NCBI GenBank assembly: GCA_030045215.1
Contig: JASIBJ010000050.1
Coordinates: 1-6,670, forward strand
Source: Streptosporangiaceae bacterium
GTDB taxonomy: Bacteria > Actinomycetota > Actinomycetes > Streptosporangiales > Streptosporangiaceae
Direction of reading: 5' to 3'
DNA: 6,670 bases
This document shows, in pieces, positions 1-4,333 of this stretch; position 1 is the first letter of the stretch, and each line of letters starts with the position of its first letter. The notes beneath the pieces were generated by a model. That model ran no database searches and was not told where the DNA came from. It worked only from the letters and a program-made list of their open reading frames with translations. A program made the position numbers and the translations under genes.

Positions 1-25
1 GTACCGGAGGGAATAGTCGGAGCGT

Positions 26-78
26 TCGCAGACGATTCGGCTGCGAGACCGCGCGATGCAAATGCAATGTCTCGCAGC
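26..78. repeat. Strong inverted repeat with competing hairpin
   Basis: A perfect 10-bp inverted repeat is seen: GCTGCGAGAC at 40-49 and GTCTCGCAGC at 69-78, separated by 19 nt. The left arm can instead pair with an upstream copy, because TCGCAG at 26-31 is complementary to CTGCGA at 41-46. The two hairpins are mutually exclusive. There is no U-rich tract, so this is not a classical intrinsic terminator, although actinobacterial terminators often lack one. It could be a terminator of a gene left of the window, a protein-binding site, or an attenuator-like element. A weaker hairpin (CTCCG 113-117 with CGGAG 125-129) follows. I see no gene in 1-227; the one frame open from the left edge to a stop at 100-102 has poor third-position GC. 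Confidence 0.5.
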
Positions 79-227
79 GACTTGAATAGCATCCCGGAAT
101 GATCTGCAACGTCTCCGGCCATTGCGGAGCGGGCAGGTTTGATGTGACGTGAGCCGGGAGATGCTCTGGCCCGATGCGCCCGTTGACGGGAGGAAGCGTC
201 GCGCTGTCACGACGGAGGGAAGTGTCC

Positions 228-473
228 ATGACAAGCCGACCGGCCGCAGCCGCCGGGCTGAGCTTCGAGCGTGACGTCCGTCCTATGTTTCGCGGCAAAG
301 ATCACGACTCGATGCTCAAGCACATCGACCTGTGGTCTTACAGCGACGTCAGGGCACACCAGGACGCGATCCTCTCGCGCCTCCGCGACGGCACGATGCC
401 CTGCGACGGGGCGTGGACGCCGGAGCGCGTCGCCGTGTTCCAGCGTTGGATCGCCGACGGGTCGGCGCCCTGA
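228..473 (+). CDS. Small cytochrome-c-like protein lacking the heme motif
   Basis: This is an 81-residue cytosolic protein with no signal peptide or membrane segment. ATG at 228 is chosen over an upstream in-frame ATG at 174 because GGAGGGA lies at 213-219, a good ribosome-binding distance, and the 18 extra residues look non-coding. The core reads FERDVRPMF near residues 11-19, then DLWSYSDV, an AILSRLRDGTMPCDGAW block, and RWIADGSAP at the C-terminus. From family memory, the order F-x-x-D-V-x-P-x-F, SY-x-x-V, I-x-x-R-L-x-D-G-x-MP, W-I-x-x-G-A-P matches c-type cytochrome domains of the planctomycete-type proteins, where the MP methionine is the heme ligand. Here no CxxCH is present, so covalent heme binding is unlikely. 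Related short proteins are common in actinobacteria and are usually annotated as hypothetical. The biochemical role is unknown. It is separated from the carbonic anhydrase by 158 nt with hairpins, so it is probably a separate unit. Confidence 0.8.
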   Translation: MTSRPAAAAGLSFERDVRPMFRGKDHDSMLKHIDLWSYSDVRAHQDAILSRLRDGTMPCDGAWTPERVAVFQRWIADGSAP

Positions 474-515
474 CGACACCCCGTGATCTGAGCAGAGCAC
501 GCCTCCCTTGTGCCT

Positions 516-587
516 GCCTGGTAATGGGGATAGCACCCGGAGGGGCGGGGTACCAGGCCGGATGAATGAGTCCGCTGATGATCCGGC
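516..587 (+). promoter_or_regulatory. Two consecutive hairpins upstream of the carbonic anhydrase
   Basis: Two perfect inverted repeats are seen end to end. The first is GCCTGGTA at 516-523 with TACCAGGC at 551-558 (27-nt loop rich in G/C). The second is GCCGGAT at 557-563 with ATCCGGC at 581-587 (17-nt loop). They share GC at 557-558, so full pairing of one costs the other two bases. The array ends 45 nt before the ATG at 632 and about 28 nt before its Shine-Dalgarno. It could be a structured 5' leader controlling the carbonic anhydrase or a terminator region for the preceding gene. I compared it by eye with consensus features of cobalamin, TPP, SAM, ydaO, ykkC and c-di-GMP riboswitches and saw no match. 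Confidence 0.4.
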
Positions 588-631
588 GCGCATGGCGAGA
601 TTAGGCAAACCCGTGGGAAGGGGAACGCGTC

Positions 632-1138
632 ATGAGTCTTATCGATGAGGCGCTGAGCGCCAATGCAACGATCGCCAACGGTTACGACCCGAGCCGCGGG
701 AAGCCGCCGGCGCCCAAGATCGCCGTGGTCACCTGTGCGGATCCCCGGCTAAGCAACATCGAGCACATGCTGGGTCTCGCCGAGGCCGATGTAGATATGA
801 TCAGGAACTTCGGCACCGTGATCGATGACGACGCCGTCCGCTCGCTCGTTCTCTCGACCCACTTGATGGGCAGCCGGGAGATAATGATCATCAATCACAC
901 CGACTGCGGGATGCTCAAGTTCACCGACAGCGCGATGGAGGATCAGCTCCGCAAGGAGACGGGGATGACGCCGATCGCGCCGGCCAAGTTCTACAGCTTT
1001 ACCGACGCTGAGGCGAACACCAAGGAGCAGATTCAGAAGGTCAGGTCACATCCGTGGATCTCGCCGGACGTTCCCGTCAGAGGGTTCGTCTATGACGTCA
1101 AGACCGGGCGGCTCAGCGAGGTGTTCCCGGACCGGTAG
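632..1138 (+). CDS. Beta-class carbonic anhydrase
   Basis: This 168-residue protein catalyses reversible hydration of CO2 to bicarbonate in the cytoplasm, supplying bicarbonate for carboxylations and buffering pH. The zinc and catalytic set of the beta class is visible: Cys35-x-Asp37-x-Arg39 (TCADPRL) followed by His89-x-x-Cys92 (NHTDCGM). Cys35, His89 and Cys92 would bind zinc, with the Asp37/Arg39 dyad next to the metal. RNFGTV (58-63) and RGFVYDVKTGRL near the C-terminus are typical of the short Mycobacterium tuberculosis Rv1284-like subgroup, and the length agrees (Rv1284 is about 163 residues). The start is supported by GGGAAGGGGAA at 615-625. It appears monocistronic: the next probable gene begins more than 200 nt downstream. 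The family assignment is firm; the physiological role is inferred. Confidence 0.95.
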   Translation: MSLIDEALSANATIANGYDPSRGKPPAPKIAVVTCADPRLSNIEHMLGLAEADVDMIRNFGTVIDDDAVRSLVLSTHLMGSREIMIINHTDCGMLKFTDSAMEDQLRKETGMTPIAPAKFYSFTDAEANTKEQIQKVRSHPWISPDVPVRGFVYDVKTGRLSEVFPDR

Positions 1139-1283
1139 GCCGTCACCGGCTGGTCAAGGCGCCGTCACGTCGTCGCGTGTGCGCGAGGACGCCTTGGAGT
1201 CAGCTGGCGCTCCTGGCTGCATGAGACGCCAGACGGCCGAGGCTAGGCACGGCAGGCGCTGTCGCCGAAATGGCCCCGGCGGA

Positions 1284-1394
1284 TCAGCCTCGGTGTTCGG
1301 GCAGGGTGAGCCGGGCGCCCGCTCGGGCCTTCTCGGCGATCAATTTGACCGCCCTGATCGCGAGGTGATACGCACCTTTGGTGCCAGATGACAA
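1284..1394 (-). other. Possible gene remnant or small ORF, minus strand
   Basis: A 36-codon reading from TTG (1394) to TGA (1284-1286) has strong third-position GC and a protein-like helical pattern (AYHLAIRAVKLIAEKARAG, then LTLPEH). No good Shine-Dalgarno is visible, and the frame is open further upstream with less protein-like sequence. It may be the end of a decayed gene or a chance reading. I do not recognise the family. It overlaps the possible start of the plus-strand membrane protein. Confidence 0.2.
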
Positions 1395-1896
1395 GCTCCC
1401 GGCCGGGCATGCCGGGACGCCGCACGGGTGGCGCTCAGGTGTCCGGAATCTACGCCGCTCAGCTCCGACCGCTGGCGCATTGCTCACTGCTCGCATCCTT
1501 GTTGGCGATCCCAGGCGAGTCGGTCATTCTGGGTTTGCCGGCGAGGCCCTGGGTTTTGCCCGGACTATTGCCGTAGGCGCGTTGATCGTTGTCGTCGTTA
1601 CGGTCGGTGTCGTCGCATGTACGAGGTACTCCGATGCGCGTGCCTCCATGCGGCCGGGCGCTCGCCCCCGCTGGCAGTATCTGCTCTGGTCGGCCGGTCT
1701 GGCCTGCGTCGCCGCTCCGTCTTTTGCTTATGCCAGTGAGTTCGGCGACCAGAACAGCCTGGCCGTGAATGTCTGCGCGGTGGTCGGCATCTGGACGGGA
1801 ATTGCGGCGTTGATCGCGCTCGCTCGGGCTGTGCGCAAACGCCGCTCATGCGACGGACACCTTCCGCAGGAACCGAAGACGCAGGGTTCGGCATAG
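1378..1896 (+). CDS. Probable small integral membrane protein, start uncertain
   Basis: I do not recognise this protein. In the 172-residue reading from TTG at 1378 (GTG at 1381 follows directly), residues 1-55 are basic, Pro/Gly-rich and look unlike protein; from about residue 56 the sequence looks genuinely coding. Three hydrophobic segments are seen: 63-81 (IVVVVTV core), 100-119 and 128-149, followed by a basic cytoplasmic-type tail (RKRR at 153-156). V-V-A-C at 78-81 resembles a lipobox, but a charged N-region is missing in the shorter starts, so lipoprotein status is doubtful. TTG at 1483 or 1582 are other in-frame starts; none has a clear ribosome-binding site. The missing start may mean a degenerate 5' end, or a frameshift from the hydrophobic stretch in another frame near 1480-1560. 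No neighbour suggests a function. Confidence 0.5.
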   Translation: MVPDDKLPAGHAGTPHGWRSGVRNLRRSAPTAGALLTARILVGDPRRVGHSGFAGEALGFARTIAVGALIVVVVTVGVVACTRYSDARASMRPGARPRWQYLLWSAGLACVAAPSFAYASEFGDQNSLAVNVCAVVGIWTGIAALIALARAVRKRRSCDGHLPQEPKTQGSA

Positions 1897-2213
1897 CCCC
1901 GGGAGTGGCCAATCCTCGATAGCTGCCATGCCCGGCGACTCTCGGCCGGGTTCAGTCGGGGGTGGCCGCAGGCCATCGCATGGCGACGCGAAGCGCCCTC
2001 GACGGGTTCCGGGCGACGCCGGATCATCGGGAAGCGGGGATGAGCCAAATGAGAAACGGGCCAGTCCGCTCCCAGCTGGCGCGCCCGTGCGCGCGGGCAC
2101 CCAAGGCCGGAGCGCGGCGCGGGCGGCGCCGTCGCGGCGGAGCGCAGCGGAGCCGCCTAATGGTTCGACACGATGGTCACGGTCCGCCCGGTCTGGCAAG
2201 CGGTGACGATTAG
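1897..2213. other. Intergenic, no supported gene
   Basis: About 300 bases hold open frames on both strands, but their translations are Arg/Pro/Gly-rich, without recognisable motifs or ribosome-binding sites. The part 2083-2158 is extremely GC-rich and can fold: GCCCG at 2083-2087 pairs with CGGGC at 2094-2098, and GGCGGC/GCCGCC arms flank 2124-2158. It may contain a terminator for the membrane-protein gene; I see nothing else. Confidence 0.4.
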
Positions 2214-2214
2214 A

Positions 2215-2247
2215 TCGGCTGATCCGCGGGTCGGCTCCGCGGTCGGG
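2215..2247. repeat. Direct repeat in the MazF-like gene promoter region
   Basis: TCGGCT at 2215-2220 and CCGCGG at 2224-2229 recur as TCGGCT at 2231-2236 and CCGCGG at 2237-2242, followed by a third TCGG at 2243. TCGGCT repeats with a 16-bp period and each unit carries a palindromic CCGCGG. The repeat ends about 40 nt before the GTG start at 2285, a position suited to an operator, perhaps for autoregulation. Confidence 0.35.
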
Positions 2248-2272
2248 ACGGCGCGTGATCCCGGTCCGTTAG

Positions 2273-2278
2273 TAGTGT
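2273..2278 (+). promoter_or_regulatory. Possible -10 element of a leaderless MazF-like transcript
   Basis: TAGTGT lies six nt before the GTG at 2285 and fits the actinobacterial TANNNT -10 pattern at the distance typical of leaderless mRNAs. No Shine-Dalgarno precedes the GTG, which supports this reading. No convincing -35 is seen. Confidence 0.35.
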
Positions 2279-2284
2279 CTGGGT

Positions 2285-2701
2285 GTGGAACGCGGCGAGG
2301 TTTGGTGGGCCCAACTCGACCAGGAGCGGCTCGTGGTGCTGCTCTCGGGTGGTGCGGGGCCGCAGTTCCGGGCGGTGCAGATCGTCGAGCCGGCGATGCC
2401 GGAGCAGAAGCTCGGGCTCGTGCTGATGTCCGGTGACCAGGCGGTGGATGCCGATGAGCGGCGCCGCGTCGTGGCCGAGGCCGGGTCGGGTCCCCGGGCG
2501 GTCGGTATAGAGGTCTTCCTCGGGGCGGAGGAGGGTCTGGTCGAGGCCGGTGTGGTGCGGGTGGTCCTGCCCCAGGACGGCGCCATCTTCTGCACGTGGC
2601 AGACGAGCGTCGACCCGGATCACCTCATCGAACGGATCGGCGTCCTCTCGCCACGGAAGCTGCACGAACTGGATGTCGCCCTGCAACTGGCGGGTGAGTA
2701 A
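2285..2701 (+). CDS. MazF/PemK-family toxin-like protein, orphan
   Basis: This 138-residue protein begins RGEVWW (3-8) and continues with R15-x-VVLLS, the strand pair that opens MazF/PemK endoribonucleases. The second half (VGIEVFLG-EEGL 73-85, GVVRVVLP 89-96, C-x-W 103-105, LIERIGVLS 114-122, then KLHELDVALQLA) matches an actinobacterial PemK/MazF-like subgroup known to me. Family members cut RNA in the cytoplasm and are normally held by an antitoxin. Here no ribbon-helix-helix, AbrB or other antitoxin ORF is adjacent on either side. Residues about 40-71 look like an insert relative to the usual compact subgroup, and the Ser/Thr expected after the VxP strand is Ala37, so RNase activity is questionable. 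GTG at 2285 is the natural start because RGEVWW must sit at the N-terminus. The gene stands alone, with a hairpin after its stop. Confidence 0.8.
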   Translation: MERGEVWWAQLDQERLVVLLSGGAGPQFRAVQIVEPAMPEQKLGLVLMSGDQAVDADERRRVVAEAGSGPRAVGIEVFLGAEEGLVEAGVVRVVLPQDGAIFCTWQTSVDPDHLIERIGVLSPRKLHELDVALQLAGE

Positions 2702-2707
2702 GGGCGC

Positions 2708-2723
2708 CCCGCCTGAGGGCGGG
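2708..2723 (+). terminator. Hairpin terminator after the MazF-like gene
   Basis: CCCGCC at 2708-2713 and GGCGGG at 2718-2723 form a perfect 6-bp GC stem with a TGAG tetraloop, six nt after the TAA at 2699-2701. There is no T tract, as is common for terminators in GC-rich actinobacteria. Confidence 0.5.
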
Positions 2724-2740
2724 TGGGCGATGCTTGGCGG

Positions 2741-2840
2741 ATGGAGTATGTGTCAAGGATGCCGCGGCGGGCCGCTGGATGGGCTGGTCGATGACCTCTA
2801 CTGCCTACAGGGCAGTCCACCTGCGCTATGAGGTGCGCTG
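2741..2840 (+). pseudogene. Frameshifted N-terminal fragment of an AraC-family regulator
   Basis: ATG at 2741, preceded weakly by GGCGG, reads MEYVSRMP. The neighbouring frame (codons in phase with 2748) then gives GGPLDGLVDDLYCLQGSPPA and stops at 2829-2831. From memory, actinobacterial AraC-type regulators begin with MEYVSR-x-P, then a PPLDGLIDDLYYLEG-PPYARL-like block, so the two pieces join into one N-terminus with a one-base frameshift near 2763-2772. After 2840 the similarity ends and no HTH domain follows. About 30 of roughly 250-300 residues remain. The remnant ends just before the tRNA-Gly 3' fragment, so recombination at that site may have removed the rest. The family call rests on recall, not on a search. 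Confidence 0.5.
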
Positions 2841-2875
2841 ACCGATCTGAGCGAGCGCGCGGAAGCCCGTTTGCG

Positions 2876-2921
2876 TGCGGGTGACGAGAATCGAACTCGC
2901 ACTATCAGCTCGGGAAGTTGG
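2876..2921 (-). pseudogene. 3' half of tRNA-Gly(CCC), probable att-site remnant
   Basis: On the minus strand the sequence shows an anticodon loop TTCCCGA (2916-2910; CCC at 2914-2912), the 3' anticodon stem GCTGA (2909-2905), a 4-nt variable loop, a T arm GCGAG-TTCGATT-CTCGT (2900-2884), and an acceptor 3' strand CACCCGC (2883-2877) with discriminator A at 2876. This is close to actinobacterial tRNA-Gly(CCC). The 5' anticodon arm would be CCAAC, which pairs poorly, and where the D arm and 5' acceptor strand (GCGGGTG) should be, the DNA is unrelated. No CCA is encoded. The gene is therefore cut near the anticodon loop, as expected for the displaced 3' end left when an element integrates into a tRNA gene. 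No integrase gene is in the window. Confidence 0.65.
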
Positions 2922-3022
2922 ACCACCTGCTTGCAAATCGCCGTTTCTGCCCAGATCGGGCGGTCTGACCTGGATGGGCCGGGGTCCGCGAGTGACCGCT
3001 GGGTACCGCTGCTGACCACCCT

Positions 3023-3043
3023 TAATGGCACGCTAATAGCACG
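3023..3043. repeat. 11-bp-phased direct repeat near the tRNA fragment
   Basis: TAATGGCACG at 3023-3032 and TAATAGCACG at 3034-3043 match at 9 of 10 positions with an 11-bp period, one helical turn. Such sites could be arm-type sites for a recombinase beside an att core. ACCGCTG also occurs twice nearby (2994-3002 and 3004-3011 area). The function is inferred only. Confidence 0.3.
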
Positions 3044-3057
3044 GCTGATCAGTAAAA

Positions 3058-3948
3058 CTATCCCTGCGATCCCTCAGCGAAGGTCGGGCCAGACGCGGGC
3101 AGCCATGCGCCAGTGAAGGTCAGGCTGGCCGGCGGGCCGGCGGGAAGCGTGGCGCCGGCATAAGCCTCCGCCAGCGCCTGGCCGAGGGACGCGCAGGCGC
3201 CGACAGTGGCGGGCTGCACGTGCGCGAGAACCACGCCAACGCGGCCTGGCGTTGCTGCCCGGCGCGCATCGCGGGCGGAGACATCCCGGGTGACGACAGC
3301 CACCTCGCCGCACCACAACGGCGCGTCCGTGAGCGCCCTGAGCCGCGCCGGGGCGCCGTCCGGCTCGGCCGCCTGGCCGGACGCATACCAGAACACCAGT
3401 GCGCTGCCGCTGTCCGCGACTCCTGCGGCGCACTCCAGGGCCGACGCTCCGCCCGGAGCTGCGGCATCGGGCTCGAACGGGTCAATGTGCACCAGGCCAT
3501 CGCCACCGCCCTCACCACGGGCCAGGTACGCCGCCACGGCCGCCATGCCATCAGCGCCGGCCACCTCGCAGTTACACAAGCCGAGCTGGCGGGACCAGGA
3601 GCGAAGATCGGCGACACTGCCCGGATCCAGGTCGCAGAGCAGGTACGAGCTGCTGTTACCGAGAATTGTCATGGCGAGCAGAGGTGACCCCGGATAGGTG
3701 GCCGGGCTGGCACTGGCGCAGGACCCGGCAATGGCGTAGTACCGGGACCGGGCCAGCTCAGCTGACCGCGGCGCGGCGGCCAGGAAACGCCAGATGCCGA
3801 ACTGCCGCTGCGGATCGCGATTCAGCAGGTAGGCCGCCGAACCAGCGTGCGTCTCCGCATACCAGCGGGGAGGCTCCCGTTCCAGTACCGCCGCTAGCAC
3901 TAGATGCTTCCAGACGTCGCCGAGGCCGCCGAAATGAGTGTTCGCCAT
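3058..3948 (-). CDS. RlmJ-like SAM-dependent methyltransferase, divergent
   Basis: This 296-residue protein resembles RlmJ (YhiR), which methylates N6 of A2030 in 23S rRNA in E. coli (280 residues). Shared features: NTHFGGLGDVWKH at 3-15 (RlmJ has HAGNHADVLKH), YAETHAG at 30-36 for SAM binding, TYPGSPLLA at 84-92 (RlmJ YPGSPxIA), an acidic strand LCDLDP at 104-109, and a motif IV region HIDPFEPD at 154-161. In RlmJ motif IV is DPPY; here the second Pro and the Tyr are replaced, so N6-adenine methylation cannot be assumed. ATG at 3948 is chosen because conserved sequence begins there; a longer open frame upstream runs through the tRNA-Gly gene. A G-rich stretch on the minus strand about 12-16 nt upstream may aid initiation. 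RlmJ is best known from gammaproteobacteria, so this is a divergent actinobacterial relative with an unproven substrate. Confidence 0.7.
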   Translation of the reverse strand: MANTHFGGLGDVWKHLVLAAVLEREPPRWYAETHAGSAAYLLNRDPQRQFGIWRFLAAAPRSAELARSRYYAIAGSCASASPATYPGSPLLAMTILGNSSSYLLCDLDPGSVADLRSWSRQLGLCNCEVAGADGMAAVAAYLARGEGGGDGLVHIDPFEPDAAAPGGASALECAAGVADSGSALVFWYASGQAAEPDGAPARLRALTDAPLWCGEVAVVTRDVSARDARRAATPGRVGVVLAHVQPATVGACASLGQALAEAYAGATLPAGPPASLTFTGAWLPASGPTFAEGSQG

Positions 3949-4056
3949 CGTCAGTTTGCGCCCCCGTCCGTAAGGTGCCAGGCCCCGCCGCCGGCCCGGA
4001 CGTTTCGCCGCACAGCGGGCACGAGGCAGGCAGCACTCTGACCTGGAGCTTCTGAT

Positions 4057-4130
4057 TGGAGCGGGCGAAGGGAATCGAACCCTCATGACCAGCTTGGAAG
4101 GCTGGGGCTCTGCCATTGAGCTACGCCCGC
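4057..4130 (-). tRNA. tRNA-Gly (anticodon TCC)
   Basis: An intact cloverleaf is seen on the minus strand. The acceptor GCGGGCG (4130-4124) pairs with CGCCCGC (4067-4061). The D arm is GCTC...GAGC with AATGGCA in the loop, the anticodon stem CCAGC/GCTGG encloses CTTCCAA with TCC at 4098-4096, and the T arm is GAGGG-TTCGATT-CCCTT. Discriminator T at 4060 is typical for bacterial tRNA-Gly, and CCA is encoded at 4059-4057. It would read GGA and probably GGG codons. It lies upstream of the RlmJ-like gene on the same strand (108 nt). Confidence 0.97.
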
Positions 4131-4146
4131 GCAACTGCCATCCGTT

Positions 4147-4174
4147 AGCGTACCGGTTGCCCGGAGGGTTTCGA
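4147..4174 (-). promoter_or_regulatory. Possible tRNA-Gly promoter
   Basis: On the minus strand, TCGAAA (4174-4169) and TACGCT (4152-4147) are separated by 16 nt and lie 17 nt before the tRNA 5' end. TACGCT fits the TANNNT -10 pattern; the -35 is weak. Confidence 0.35.
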
Positions 4175-4333
4175 CCGGCCCGAGGAAGGGCACCCAGCGC
4201 CCGACCTCAGCACAGAGCGCACGTGCCAGTCGCCGTGATGGGCCCGCATTCAGGCAGCAGGCGACTCGGAATTCGGACAGCCGCATTGCCATGATGCTGG
4301 ATACAAGTCCGGCCAGCGTACGCGGAGGAACCG

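Noticed and set aside
581..631. Hammerhead ribozyme (CTGATGA at 575-581) or c-di-GMP riboswitch (GGCAAACC at 604-611)
   Set aside because: The other conserved core elements (GAAA and stems for the ribozyme; GACGCAAAGCC-like region for the riboswitch) are missing.
2083..2158. CRISPR-like or satellite array in the GC-rich stretch
   Set aside because: The repeats are irregular, low-complexity GC runs without spacers or constant unit length.
1846..2199. Minus-strand 117-codon ORF
   Set aside because: Composition is Arg/Pro/Gly-rich, no motif or ribosome-binding site, and it overlaps the end of the membrane-protein gene.
2798..3031. Minus-strand 77-codon ORF
   Set aside because: Its RVRFSSPAR stretch is the translated T arm of the tRNA fragment.
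2871..3116. Plus-strand 81-codon ORF
   Set aside because: It runs through the tRNA-Gly fragment and flanking att-like DNA; readings of this kind (AGDENRTRT...) arise from tRNA sequence and are common spurious gene calls.
3758..4036. Minus-strand ORF starting with a CPLC motif, possible zinc ribbon
   Set aside because: Only one Cys pair is present and most of it is an out-of-frame reading of the RlmJ-like gene.
3399..4055. Plus-strand 218-codon ORF
   Set aside because: It is an antisense shadow of the RlmJ-like gene, Arg/Pro-rich and without motifs.
3949..4134. N-terminal extension of the RlmJ-like gene through the tRNA
   Set aside because: The extra 62 residues translate the tRNA-Gly gene; similarity to RlmJ begins at the ATG at 3948.
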